The position numbers and the translations under genes were made by a program. A stretch of DNA of 64,000 bases from Arthrobacter_H sp030452125 (lineage in GTDB: Bacteria > Actinomycetota > Actinomycetes > Actinomycetales > Micrococcaceae): the NCBI GenBank assembly GCA_052379645.1, contig JBQSYU010000001.1, one strand, 5' to 3'. The stretch's first letter is position 1, and the number at the start of each line of letters is the position of its first letter. Positions 33,351-42,522 of this stretch are shown piece by piece. A model generated the notes under the pieces. That model saw nothing but the letters and a program-made list of their open reading frames with translations, was not told the DNA's origin and did not search any database.

Positions 33351-34259
33351 CTAGGCCTGCTCCTCGAGGATCACCGAACGCGAGAGGTTGCGCGGGGCGT
33401 CCGGGTCCAGGCCGCGGTGGCGGGCCCGGTCCAGGGTGACGCGGTGCAGGCGGGCCAGCTCGGCCAACGGGTGGCGCGAGGATTCGACATAGAGGGCCCC
33501 GGTGCGTTCCACGTCCGCGGCCAGTCCCTCGGGAGCCGGCCCGAAGGACCAGGTGACCCGGCCGGGGGCGGCGATGGCGATGGGTCCGTGGCGGTAGTCC
33601 ATGGCCGGGTAGGCCTCGGTCCAGCCCTGGACTGCTTCACGCATCTTCAGGGCGGCCTCATGGGCGAGCCCGACGCTCCATCCCTGTCCGAGGAAGGTGA
33701 ACTGCTCGGCCTCGAGCAGATCGGTGCCGGTTTCCTGGTCGACGGCGGTGCGGGCCTGTTCGATGGCCTCGCCCAGGTCCATGCCGACACTGCTCAACAG
33801 ATAGGCCAGCGCGGTGGTGGCGAAGCGCGTCTGCACCACCGACTGCTCGTCGGCGTAGGGCAGTTCCACGACCCGGTCGACCATTTCCACGATCGGCGAG
33901 GAGGTGTCCCCGACCAGGGCGATCGTGGTGATGCCCGGTTCGAGTTCCTTGAGCAGCGTCAGGACCTCGGAGGTGGTGCCCGAACGGGTGATGGCCACGA
34001 CCGCGTCGTAGCCGCGGCCGGCGATGCGGGCCTCGGAGGCGGCGAAGGCGTCGGTCACGCCGTGGCCGGCGGTCTCCCGGGCCGCGGCGTAGGACTCCGC
34101 CATGAACCAGGAGGTGCCGCAGCCGACGACGGCGACGCGGGCCCCGGAGGCGGGCAGCAGGTTCTCGGAACCGGCCTGGGTGACGGCGCGCTGCCAGACG
34201 TCGGGCTGGCTGCGCAGCTCCTCGTCCATGTGCTGGCCAAGTGATGCGTTCGTGGTCAT
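33351..34259 (-). CDS. SIS-domain sugar isomerase/deaminase (AgaS-like)
   Basis: A 302-residue protein with two SIS domains (about 30-160 and 185-295). The first has VGCGTSWFMAESYAA and ITRSGTTSEV, the sugar-phosphate loop; the second has GQGWSVGLAHEAALKMREA. AgaS enzymes convert galactosamine 6-phosphate to tagatose 6-phosphate and ammonia. ATG 34259 has CAGGAGAGTATCG upstream. It is first in the four-gene catabolic operon. GlmS-like N-terminal glutaminase is absent, so it is not glucosamine synthase. Confidence 0.85.
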   Translation of the reverse strand: MTTNASLGQHMDEELRSQPDVWQRAVTQAGSENLLPASGARVAVVGCGTSWFMAESYAAARETAGHGVTDAFAASEARIAGRGYDAVVAITRSGTTSEVLTLLKELEPGITTIALVGDTSSPIVEMVDRVVELPYADEQSVVQTRFATTALAYLLSSVGMDLGEAIEQARTAVDQETGTDLLEAEQFTFLGQGWSVGLAHEAALKMREAVQGWTEAYPAMDYRHGPIAIAAPGRVTWSFGPAPEGLAADVERTGALYVESSRHPLAELARLHRVTLDRARHRGLDPDAPRNLSRSVILEEQA

Positions 34260-34318
34260 CGATACTCTCCTGGGGTGGTTCCGCCTGGCGGGATTCGGCA
34301 TTGATCTCCCCCTATGAT

Positions 34319-34336
34319 CGCTTATGAGCGTTCGCT
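34319..34336. promoter_or_regulatory. Overlapping CGCT/AGCG repeats, candidate DeoR operator
   Basis: CGCTTATGAGCGTTCGCT contains alternating CGCT, AGCG, CGCT units forming two overlapping palindromes, 60-77 bp upstream of the SIS gene start. DeoR-type regulators often bind such repeated short units. Binding is inferred. Confidence 0.4.
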
Positions 34337-34385
34337 ATGTCTAGTAATCATAGTTGCTCACATTCTGGACGGCCGGTCAGCACGT

Positions 34386-35051
34386 TTACAGCACCCGCAA
34401 ACCCGCCTCGGCGGCGAGGAGCGGGGCCAGGTCCTGCAGCTGCAGTTCGCCGACGGTCGCACCCCGCAAACCGCCGACCCCGGACAGTCCCGCCAGCGCG
34501 GCCCCGCGCAGGTCCACATCCTTGAGCTTCGCCCCATGCAGGGACAACATGCCGATCCGGCAATCCTGGAACGCCACCCTCTCGGCCTGGACCGCCCCGA
34601 GATCGAGCTCGTCGATGATCATCGAGCGGACGAGCACGTCCTTGAGCTTCGCCCCGCGCAGGTTCACCAGATCGAGTTTGCCGCCGTCGAAGAGCACCGA
34701 ACGCAGGCCGGCCCCATGCAGTTCGGCGGAACCGATGCGGGTGCGGGCCAGGCTGGTGTTCCACCAGCCGCTGTCCGGGGCCCGCAACGAGGCGGCCCCC
34801 AGATCGGTGAACTCGCAGTTCCCGAAACTCGCCCGGTTCAGTTCCGCCCCCATGAGCGAGACCCGCCGGAAGGTGCACTCGGTGAAGACGGTGTCTTCGA
34901 GGTCCTGCCCGTCGGCGTCGTCGGAGTCGAACAGCAGGCCGTCGCTGCGTCCGTCCAGGTCCAAGCCCGTCAGGTCCCCCGGCGGACGGTTCCCCGGGGC
35001 GTTGAAGGAGGGAATCCTGGGCGGTCGGGGTTCAGCGGGCATCCGGTTCAT
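34386..35051 (-). CDS. Pentapeptide-repeat protein
   Basis: A 221-residue protein whose residues about 50-215 follow the A(D/N)LXX pentapeptide pattern that forms a right-handed quadrilateral beta-helix, for example NLRGAKLKDVLVRSM and SLHGAKLKDVDLRGAALAGL. It lacks a signal peptide. Some family members mimic DNA and protect DNA gyrase; others are of unknown role. It lies 23 bp upstream in sequence of the ABC-exporter stop and may be the last gene of that operon. Confidence 0.85.
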   Translation of the reverse strand: MNRMPAEPRPPRIPSFNAPGNRPPGDLTGLDLDGRSDGLLFDSDDADGQDLEDTVFTECTFRRVSLMGAELNRASFGNCEFTDLGAASLRAPDSGWWNTSLARTRIGSAELHGAGLRSVLFDGGKLDLVNLRGAKLKDVLVRSMIIDELDLGAVQAERVAFQDCRIGMLSLHGAKLKDVDLRGAALAGLSGVGGLRGATVGELQLQDLAPLLAAEAGLRVL

Positions 35052-35074
35052 GGGCCGAGACTACCGGGGCCCGC

Positions 35075-37096
35075 TCAGAGGTCCGAAACCGGCACGGCTC
35101 CGGCCCCGTCCCCGGCGTCGGGGTCGATATCTGGGTCCTCGGCAGGTCCGGCGAACTGGGACATGTACAGCCGGTAGTAGGCCCCGCGGGCCGCCAACAG
35201 CACCTCGTGGCTGCCTTGTTCGACGATCCTGCCCGCTTCCATCACCAGGATGGTGTCGGCGTCGCGGATGGTCGACAGCCGGTGGGCGATCACGAAGCTG
35301 GTCCGGTCGGTGCGCAGCGCGGCCATGGCATGTTGGACCAGCACTTCGGTGCGGGTATCCACCGAGGACGTCGCCTCGTCCAGGATGAGCAGCGACGGGT
35401 TGGCCAGGAAGGCCCGGGCGATGGTGATCAGCTGCTTCTCACCGGCGGAGACGTTGGTGCCCTCGTCGTCGATGATGGTGTCGTAGCCCTCGGGCAGCGC
35501 CTTCACGAAGCGGTCGACGTAGGTGGCGGTGGCGGCCTCGTGGACTTCCTCGTCGGTGGCATCGAGCCGACCGTACCTGATGTTCTCGATGATCGTCCCG
35601 TTGAACAACCAGGCGTCCTGGAGCACCATGCCGACCTTGGAGCGCAGTTCGGCCCGGGACAGTGCCGTGATGTCGATCCCGTCCAGGGTGATGGCCCCGC
35701 CGTCGAGCTCGTAGAAACGCATCACCAGGTTCACCAGCGTGGTCTTCCCGGCCCCCGTGGGGCCGACGATCGCCACCGTATGGCCCGGATGCGCCTCGAA
35801 GGACAGGTCCTCGATCAGCGGCCTGGCCGGATCGTAGGAGAAGGTGACGTCGGTGAACTGGACGTGGCCTTCGGTGCGGGCCGCCAGCCGGGCGGTGGGG
35901 GTTTCCGCCTCCTGCTCCTGGGCGTCCAGCAGCTCGAAGGTCCGTTCGGCGGAGGCGACCCCCGACTGGACCTGGTTGGCCATTCCGGCGATCTGTCCCA
36001 GCGGCTGGGTGAATTCGCGGGAGTACTGGATGAATGCGGTGGCATCGCCCAGGCTCATCTGCCCCGAGGCCACCCGCAGGCCGCCGACGACGGCGATGCC
36101 CACGTAGGCCAGGTAGGAGATGAACTGCATGACCGGGAAGATGGTGCCCGAGACGAATTGGGCGCCGAAGGAGGCCTTGAACAATTCCTCGTTGCGCTCG
36201 TCGAAGCGGGCCACCGATTCCTCCTCGCGGCCGAAGACCTTCATGAGGTCGTGGCCGGAGAAGGACTCCTCGATCTGCCCGTTCAGCGTCCCGGTGGACT
36301 TCCACTGCTCGGCGAACAGGCCCTGGGCCCTGGTCCCGATCAGCGCCGCGGCCACCGCCGAAAGCGGCAGGGCGACCAAGGCGATCAGTGCCAGCTGCCA
36401 GGAGACGATGAACATCATGATCACGATGCCCACCACGGTCAGGATCGATTCGAGCAGCTGCGAGAAGGCCTGCTGCAGGGCGGTCTGGATGTTGTCCACG
36501 TCGTTGGTGACCCGCGAGAGCAGGTCCCCGCGCTGACGGGTGTCGAAGTAGTTCAGCGGCAGTTTGTTGAGCTTGTCCTCCACGTCCTTGCGCAGCCGGT
36601 AGACCACGCGCATGACCAGTTTATTCAGCAGGTAGCCCTGGGCCCACATGAAGACGTTCGCCACGAAGTACATCATCAACACGAAGGAGATGATGACGCC
36701 GAGCTGGTGGAAGTCGATGCCTGTCCCGGGAACCAGGTCCATCCGCTCGAGCATGTCGGCCAGATTGGTCTTGCCTTGGGCCCGCAGCCCGGAAACGGCC
36801 TCCGCCTTCGAGGTGCCCGGAGCCATTTGTGAACCGATGACGCCCGAGAAGATGACGTCCATGGCCCTGCCCAGGATCTTGGGGGCGATGACGGTCAGCA
36901 CCACGCCGACGGCGACAAATAAGAGTACGACGGCGATGCCGGCCTTTTCGGGGGCCATGAGCCCCATGAGGCGTTTGGTCGCGGGCCAGAACGCCTTGGC
37001 CTTGCGCACCGGCCGCTGGTCCCCGAATCCGTCATCGGCGGATACGGCGAAATCCTCGAGATCCTCGACCTGTGCGGCCGGTTTCTTCTCGGCCAT
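35075..37096 (-). CDS. ABC exporter half-transporter with canonical ATPase (heterodimer partner)
   Basis: A 673-residue ABC exporter subunit: a six-TM type IV domain (about 50-390) then an ATPase domain with Walker A GPTGAGKTT (about 445-453), a Q-loop region MVLQDAWLFNG, a signature NVSAGEKQL and Walker B LLILDEATSSVD keeping the catalytic Glu. A PKD-like long loop (about 85-125) separates TM1 and TM2. It starts directly at the stop of the second subunit (37097), so both are made together. Likely a multidrug or lipid exporter of the TM287/288 class. Confidence 0.92.
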   Translation of the reverse strand: MAEKKPAAQVEDLEDFAVSADDGFGDQRPVRKAKAFWPATKRLMGLMAPEKAGIAVVLLFVAVGVVLTVIAPKILGRAMDVIFSGVIGSQMAPGTSKAEAVSGLRAQGKTNLADMLERMDLVPGTGIDFHQLGVIISFVLMMYFVANVFMWAQGYLLNKLVMRVVYRLRKDVEDKLNKLPLNYFDTRQRGDLLSRVTNDVDNIQTALQQAFSQLLESILTVVGIVIMMFIVSWQLALIALVALPLSAVAAALIGTRAQGLFAEQWKSTGTLNGQIEESFSGHDLMKVFGREEESVARFDERNEELFKASFGAQFVSGTIFPVMQFISYLAYVGIAVVGGLRVASGQMSLGDATAFIQYSREFTQPLGQIAGMANQVQSGVASAERTFELLDAQEQEAETPTARLAARTEGHVQFTDVTFSYDPARPLIEDLSFEAHPGHTVAIVGPTGAGKTTLVNLVMRFYELDGGAITLDGIDITALSRAELRSKVGMVLQDAWLFNGTIIENIRYGRLDATDEEVHEAATATYVDRFVKALPEGYDTIIDDEGTNVSAGEKQLITIARAFLANPSLLILDEATSSVDTRTEVLVQHAMAALRTDRTSFVIAHRLSTIRDADTILVMEAGRIVEQGSHEVLLAARGAYYRLYMSQFAGPAEDPDIDPDAGDGAGAVPVSDL

Positions 37097-38830
37097 CTAG
37101 GACACCTCCTCCGCACTGATCTGGGATTCGACGATCTCCAGGTAGGTCGCCGAGCTTTCCAACAGTTCCTCATGGGTGCCGCGCCCGACGATTTCGCCGT
37201 CGTCCAGCACCAGGATCTGGTCGGCGTCGATGATCGTGGACACGCGTTGGGCGACGACGATCACCGTGGCCTCACCGGTGGTCTCCTTCAACGCCGCCCG
37301 CAGCCGGGAGTCGGTGGTGACGTCCAGTGCCGAGAACGAATCGTCGAAGAGGTAGACCTTGGGCCTGGCGGCCAGGGCGCGGGCGATGCACAGGCGCTGG
37401 CGTTGTCCGCCGGAGACGTTCGTCCCGCCCTGGGCGATTCCCGACTCCAGTCCACCCTCCTTCCCGGAGACGAAATCCCGGGCCTGGGCGATCCGCAGGG
37501 CCTCCCAGAGTTCGGGATCCGTCGCCTCCCGGTTGCCGTAGCGCAGGTTGGAGGCGACGGTTCCGGAAAAGAGGTAGGGCCGTTGCGGGACGGCGGCCAC
37601 CCGTTCGGAGAGTTGTTCGCGGGTCAACGCCGACACGGGGGTCCCGTCGATGAGCACCTGCCCGGCATCGGCGTCGTACAGGCGCGGGATGAGGTTCAGG
37701 AGCGTGGATTTACCGGACCCGGTGGATCCGATGATCGCGGTCATCCGACCGGGTTCGGCGGTGAACTGGAGATCCTTGAGCACCGGTTCCTCGGCGCCGG
37801 GATAGCCGAAGGAGACCCGGCGGAATTCCACGGTGCCATGCGCCGGGGCGTCCACCGTGGTGACCTCGGGGTCGCGGAGCGAGGGTTCGGCCTGCAGGAC
37901 CTCGTCGATCCGTTCCGCGCAGACGGCGGCGCGCGGGATCATCATGGCCATGAACGTACCCATCATCACGGCCATGAGGATCTGCAGCAGGTACTGCAGG
38001 AAGGCGGTCAACGAGCCGACCTCCATGTTCCCGTCGGCCACGCGGTGTCCACCGAACCACAGCACCGCGGCGGTGGCCAGGTGCAGGATCATCCCGATCA
38101 ACGGGAACATCAGCACGAACAGTTGTCCGACCCGGACCCCCACCTCGGTCAGGCGTTCGTTGGCGGCCCGGAAACGCTCGGTCTCGTAGGGTTCCCGCAC
38201 GAAGGCCCGCACCACGCGGATGCCGATGATCTGCTCGCGCAGCACCCCGTTGATGGAGTCGATGCGTTCCTGCATCAGGCGGAACAGCGGCATCAGCAAC
38301 CGGATGAGGAAGCCGACGATCACCACCAGCAGCGGGACCGACACCCATACCAGCCAGGACAGCCCGGCATCCTCACGCAGGGCCATGATGATCCCGCCCA
38401 CGCACATGATCGGGGCGGAAACCATGAAGTTCAGGCCCATCAGCACCAGCATCTGGACCTGCTGGACGTCGTTGGTGCCGCGGGTGATCAGGGTCGGGGC
38501 GCCGAATTCGTTGACCTCCCGGGCCGAGAACCCGGCGACCGAGTGGAAGACGCCACGGCGGATGTCCCGGCCCACGGCCATCGAGGTCTTCGCCCCGAAG
38601 TAGACGGCGGCGATCGCGGTGAGGACCTGGATGAAGGCCACCATCAGCATCATCGCGCCGGTGCGCCAGATGAAATCGGTATCGCCCTGCGTCACTCCCT
38701 CGTCGATGATCCGCGCGTTCAGGCTCGGCAGGAACAACGTGGCCATGGTCGTTCCGAGCTGGAAGACCAGCACCGCGATGATCCACGGTCGATAGGGTTT
38801 CGCGTGCTTGAGGATCAGGCGCAGGAGCAT
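37097..38830 (-). CDS. ABC exporter half-transporter with degenerate ATPase site (heterodimer partner)
   Basis: A 577-residue subunit, six TM helices (about 15-310) and an ATPase with Walker A GSTGSGKST (about 371-379), signature NVSGGQRQR and Walker B VYLFDDSFSALD. The catalytic Glu after Walker B is Asp (LFDDS), as in the degenerate subunits of heterodimeric exporters such as TM287. ATG 38830 is divergent from the peroxiredoxin gene, 220 bp away. Confidence 0.92.
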   Translation of the reverse strand: MLLRLILKHAKPYRPWIIAVLVFQLGTTMATLFLPSLNARIIDEGVTQGDTDFIWRTGAMMLMVAFIQVLTAIAAVYFGAKTSMAVGRDIRRGVFHSVAGFSAREVNEFGAPTLITRGTNDVQQVQMLVLMGLNFMVSAPIMCVGGIIMALREDAGLSWLVWVSVPLLVVIVGFLIRLLMPLFRLMQERIDSINGVLREQIIGIRVVRAFVREPYETERFRAANERLTEVGVRVGQLFVLMFPLIGMILHLATAAVLWFGGHRVADGNMEVGSLTAFLQYLLQILMAVMMGTFMAMMIPRAAVCAERIDEVLQAEPSLRDPEVTTVDAPAHGTVEFRRVSFGYPGAEEPVLKDLQFTAEPGRMTAIIGSTGSGKSTLLNLIPRLYDADAGQVLIDGTPVSALTREQLSERVAAVPQRPYLFSGTVASNLRYGNREATDPELWEALRIAQARDFVSGKEGGLESGIAQGGTNVSGGQRQRLCIARALAARPKVYLFDDSFSALDVTTDSRLRAALKETTGEATVIVVAQRVSTIIDADQILVLDDGEIVGRGTHEELLESSATYLEIVESQISAEEVS

Positions 38831-39003
38831 GCAGGGGTGACTTTCTGGACTAACCACACCGGGGGCTGGGTCGCGTCGGCGGGTGATGGCCCGGGCGGCT
38901 GTGGCCGTTCGGGGCACTGGCAACTGTACTCGGCGCGTCGGGCCTTTCAATCCCTCCGCCGAAGGATTTGCCCCCGGGCCCTATCGCGACACCCAAACAC
39001 CCT

Positions 39004-39009
39004 TATAAT
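39004..39009 (+). promoter_or_regulatory. -10 element of the peroxiredoxin promoter
   Basis: A perfect TATAAT lies 42 bp before the peroxiredoxin ATG. The -35 region has no good match. A GGTA/TACC repeat (39011-39024) overlaps the likely start site. Confidence 0.55.
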
Positions 39010-39050
39010 GGTAATGGAATACCACCATGCGAAAATCTAAGGAGAATCAC

Positions 39051-39527
39051 ATGTCAGAGGCCCCCACCCAGCTTCAGGCCGGCGATCGCGCACCGGACTT
39101 CACCCTCACCGACGCCGACGGCGCCACCATCAGCCTGTCCAACTACACCGGCCGTTCGGTCGTGGTCTACTTCTACCCCAAGGCCGCAACCCCGGGCTGC
39201 ACCACCGAGGCCTGCGATTTCCGGGACAACCTGAGCTCGCTGGCCGGCGCCGGCTACGACGTCCTGGGCATCTCCTCCGACGGGGAGGACGACCTGCAGG
39301 CCTTCGCCGATGACCAGTCACTGACGTTCCCGCTGCTGTCGGACCCGGACCACCGGACCGCCAAGGCCTACGGCGCCTACGGGGACAAGGACCTCGGCGG
39401 AAAGACCGTCACCGGGACCCTGCGCTCCACGATCGTCGTCAACCCCGACGGGACCGTGAAGTCCGCCGAGTACAACGTCGCCGCGGAGGGCCACGTCTCC
39501 CGCCTGCGCGAGCAGCTCGGGGTCTAG
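39051..39527 (+). CDS. bcp: Thioredoxin-dependent thiol peroxidase, BCP/PrxQ family
   Basis: A 158-residue peroxiredoxin. The peroxidatic Cys is in ATPGCTTEACDF (about residues 46-57); the resolving Cys five residues later gives the PrxQ C-x4-C arrangement. It reduces hydrogen peroxide and organic peroxides using thioredoxin, in the cytoplasm. ATG 39051 has AAGGAGAATCAC upstream, and a TATAAT -10 lies at 39004-39009. Confidence 0.93.
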   Translation: MSEAPTQLQAGDRAPDFTLTDADGATISLSNYTGRSVVVYFYPKAATPGCTTEACDFRDNLSSLAGAGYDVLGISSDGEDDLQAFADDQSLTFPLLSDPDHRTAKAYGAYGDKDLGGKTVTGTLRSTIVVNPDGTVKSAEYNVAAEGHVSRLREQLGV

Positions 39528-39568
39528 GACCCGCGACCGCGGCGCCGCACGACGGCGCAGGCACCGCC

Positions 39569-39616
39569 CACGCAGAATGCCCATGGGGACTTCGGTCCCC
39601 ATGGGCATTGTGCGTG
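39569..39616. terminator. Long perfect hairpin after bcp
   Basis: Arms of about 22 bp (39569-39590 and 39595-39616), with a single mismatch, close a UUCG tetraloop set in C(UUCG)G. There is no T-run on either side. It probably acts as transcript 3' end or bidirectional terminator. Confidence 0.6.
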
Positions 39617-39699
39617 GTGGCGCCGACCGGACCGTTCGACGTCCGGGTCTCTAGCCTCGGCATTTCATGAGGTCGTCGCCCCGGAGGCGTGTTTAAGCC

Positions 39700-39775
39700 C
39701 GTAAAGGTGCTCCTGACCTGCGAAAATAGTAGTTACGACACAACTGCTTTCGACAGGAAAAGGAGCACCCTTACG
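39700..39775 (+). repeat. Inverted repeat covering the transposase ribosome-binding site
   Basis: The left arm 39700-39714 (CGTAAAGGTGCTCCT) pairs with the right arm 39761-39775 (AGGAGCACCCTTACG) at 14 of 15 positions. The right arm contains the AGGAG ribosome site and ends one base before the transposase GTG. Read-through transcripts would fold and hide the start site. Confidence 0.7.
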
Positions 39776-41173
39776 GTGAAGAAGTCTACCCGTTTCTACC
39801 CGGACCTCGACGTCGACGACGCAGGGACCGGGATCGTGTCCCAAGCCGGCGCCGTATTGCTGGCCGAGACCGCGAAGGCCGTTGCCCTGCCAGCAGCGTT
39901 GAGCACCGCCATGAAACCGTGGCGCAAGCCCTACGCCATCCACGACCCGGGCAAGATCCTGCTCGATGAGGTCCTGTCCCTGGCAATGGGCGGGGACGCG
40001 TTCTCCGACGTCGACCGGCTGCGCACCCAGCCCTGGGTGTTCGGCCCCGTCGCCTCCGATCCCACCGTTTCCCGCCTACTCAAGGCCCTCGCCGACGACG
40101 CCCCGGCAGTGCTGGAGGCGATCAACACCGCCCGCGCCCAGACACGTGCCCGGGCCTGGGACGCTGCCGGGCACGATTCACCGGTCCACGCCGCCAGCGA
40201 TGAAAACCCGCTGGTCGTGGACCTGGACGCAACCCTGGTGACCTCCCACAGCGAGAACAAGGAACAAGCGGCCCCGACCTACAAGCGCGGCTTCGGGTTC
40301 CACCCTTTGGCCTCGTTCGCCGACCACGGCGCGAAGGGCACCGGGGAGCCGTTGGCGATGCTGCTGCGCCCGGGCAACGCCGGGTCAAACACGGTGGCGG
40401 ACCACATCACCGTGACCGACGCCTCCCTGGCCCAGCTCCCACCCGGACACCGTACGGGCCGGGCGATACTGGTGCGCACCGATACCGCCGGTGGCACCCA
40501 CGGATTCCTGGATTGGCTCACCGACCCGGTGCGGGACCTGGCCTATTCCGTGGGCTTCGGATTCTTCCCGGCCATGGAAAAAGCCCTGGGAAGCATCGAC
40601 AACAACTCCTGAGTGAAGGCCCTGAACAGCGACGGGATCGAACGCGAAGGGGCCTGGGTAACCGAGCTGACCGGCGACCTGTACTTGTCCTCGTGGCCGG
40701 CCGGGATGCGGGTGATCGTGCGCAAGGAGGAACCCCACGTCGGGGCGCAGCTGCGCATTACCGACATCGACGGGATGCGCTACACCGCGTTCGCGACGAA
40801 TCAGGCCGGGGACGATCTGGCCCGGTTGGAAGTCGCACACCGTTTGCGGGCCCGCTGCGAGGACCGGATCCGCAATGGCAAGGACACCGGATTGGAGAAC
40901 CTCCCGTTGAAGGCCTTTGCCGGCAATGAGATCTGGGTCCACCTGGTGATGCTCGCCCTCGAGCTCACCGCATGGACGCAGATGCTTGCCCTGACCGGGA
41001 CCGAGGCACGGCGGTACGAACCCAAGCGCCTGCGAACGCGGATCTTCGAAACGGCCGGCAAAATCATCACCACCGGCAGGCGCAAGATCCTGCACCTTGC
41101 GGCAACGGCTCCGGAAACACCATTGATCCTCAAAGCCCTGGAGCGACTTCGGAGCCTCCCGGCACCTGGCTGA
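39776..41173 (+). pseudogene. IS1380-family transposase with in-frame stop codon
   Basis: Continuous in-frame homology of 466 codons is interrupted by TGA at 40610-40612. The N-half contains VVDLDATLVTSHSENKEQAA (catalytic DDE region, first Asp) and the RTDTAGGTHGFLDWL strand (second Asp). The C-half has FATNQAGDDLARLEVAHRLR and RCEDRIRNGKDTGLENLPLK (Glu helix) and ends LKALERLRSLPAPG. The stop probably replaces TGG (Trp), a single G-to-A change. GTG 39776 is the start; its AGGAG is inside an inverted repeat. As written the product is truncated before the catalytic Glu and should be inactive. Confidence 0.85.
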
Positions 41174-41347
41174 CCAGCCCCCGGACCATCCCGACGAAGC
41201 AAGAAGCACATACAGCGGAACCAGTGGAGATTCCGGCCCGATCCGAGGCTATCGGGCAATCCGTCACACCCTCATGCCAGAATCAGTACCGCTAGGCAGA
41301 AGGTAAGTCCTGGCCCGCAACCAGCACAGCCCGATGAAAGATCGAGG

Positions 41348-41926
41348 CTAGGGCCTGGGTCGGGGCCGTGTGGCCACCAGCTCGGCAAAGCGGCTGATGT
41401 AGTCCTGCAGGAACCCGACCGTGGACTCCTGGCTGATTCCGCCCTCCTCGTCGATCAGCCCCGGGGACCGGGACAGGAACACCTCGGGCTGGCCCGGGGT
41501 GGGCATGTCGAAATAGGACAGCGCCAGCCGCAGGTTCTTCTGTGAGCTGTACCCGCCCATGCGGCCCACCGAGTGGCTGATGATCCCCGCCGGGAGGTTC
41601 TTCCATGCGACGTCGGCATTGGGCTTGGAGCCGATGTCCACCGCGTTCTTGAGGCAAGCCGGGATGGTGCGGTTGTTCTCCGGGGTGACGAACAGGACGC
41701 CGTCGGAGGCCTTGATCGTTTCGCGGAAGCCGGTGTATTCCCCGGGCAGGGGTTTATCGGCGACCTCGGGGGTGTCGTAGTCGAAATCATAGAGCGGCAG
41801 GTCGCGGATCTCGACGATGCGGGCCTGGTAGCCAGCGGGGAAGAGGTCGATGGCGTTCAGTGCGATCTTGCGCGCATAGGAGGCACGGCGCAGGCTGCCG
41901 ACGATGACGGAGATGTTCCTGGTCAT
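41348..41926 (-). CDS. NADPH-dependent FMN reductase (flavodoxin-like)
   Basis: A 192-residue flavodoxin-fold reductase. The FMN phosphate loop is VGSLRRASYARKIA (about residues 9-22); a second FMN loop is FVTPENNRTIPACLKNAVD (about 78-96), and ISHSVGRMGGYSSQ (about 113-126) follows. It reduces flavins, quinones or azo/chromate compounds with NADPH in the cytoplasm. ATG 41926 is preceded by a GAAAGG region. The IS1380 right end lies about 100 bp beyond its stop, so any original neighbour downstream may have been displaced. Confidence 0.9.
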   Translation of the reverse strand: MTRNISVIVGSLRRASYARKIALNAIDLFPAGYQARIVEIRDLPLYDFDYDTPEVADKPLPGEYTGFRETIKASDGVLFVTPENNRTIPACLKNAVDIGSKPNADVAWKNLPAGIISHSVGRMGGYSSQKNLRLALSYFDMPTPGQPEVFLSRSPGLIDEEGGISQESTVGFLQDYISRFAELVATRPRPRP

Positions 41927-42083
41927 GGAAATGGGGTTCCTTTCGGGACGGTGGGCAGGCCGGGCGGGCGTCGGGACGCACCCGTGGTGCCTGCGACTCC
42001 CACCCTGGCCTACGAAGAACCGTACTTGAAAGTTCGATAGACCCAACATTAGGCTGGCCCCACGACATGAAAGGAGGTGCCGC

Positions 42084-42338
42084 ATGCACCGGGACGGCAT
42101 ATGGCTCGAGGCGATCACCCTGTTCCAGGCCATCCGCGAGGGCAATCAGCCTGCGGCCAAACGACTACTGGACTCCTCCGCCCATCGGGACGAGGTCTTC
42201 GAGGGGCTGCTGAGCATGCTCGGGATCTTCCTGCGCGGACAGCAGGCCACCGAACTGGACCATTTCATTTCCGCGGCCCACCGCGCCGGCCCTCCCCCGC
42301 CCTTCGGGGCCCGCCCGTATCTTCCTCCGTTGAGCTGA
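42084..42338 (+). CDS. Small hypothetical protein, 84 aa
   Basis: An 84-residue protein beginning MHRDGIWLEAITLFQAIREG, mostly helical to residue 65 and then proline-rich. AAAGGAGGTGCCGC directly before ATG 42084 is a near-perfect ribosome site, which makes expression likely. It is divergent from the FMN reductase. No family recognised. Confidence 0.65.
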   Translation: MHRDGIWLEAITLFQAIREGNQPAAKRLLDSSAHRDEVFEGLLSMLGIFLRGQQATELDHFISAAHRAGPPPPFGARPYLPPLS

Positions 42339-42351
42339 ACCGTCCGCGGCG

Positions 42352-42400
42352 TTAAAACACGGTGCCCCCTCCACCGGGAAGAGTGGTGGAGGGGGCACCG
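42352..42400 (-). terminator. Terminator of the allantoinase operon
   Basis: A 16-bp GC-rich stem (arms 42360-42375 and 42385-42400) is followed, on the minus strand, by TGTTTTAA. It lies 120 bp beyond the allantoinase stop and may also end the convergent small gene. Confidence 0.75.
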
Positions 42401-42522
42401 TCATGCCCACCCCGGATGGATCGACCATCCCGTCCGGGATGAACACCCGGGCTGCGAGGTAGGAGCTCGTTGGCCCGGGAGCCTACCGGCACCGCGCCGG
42501 TCACCGGGCGGTGTCGTGGAGC

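Larger units (their letters stand above)
39655..41248 (+). mobile_element. IS1380-family insertion sequence, degraded copy
   Basis: About 1.59 kb containing an IS1380-type transposase gene with an internal stop. Tentative ends are CCTCGG (39655-39660) and its inverted copy CCGAGG (41243-41248), flanked by near-identical CTAG and CTAT, close to a 4-bp target duplication. Total length fits the family (about 1.6-1.7 kb). The ends are tentative because the matching repeat is only 6 bp. Confidence 0.6.
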
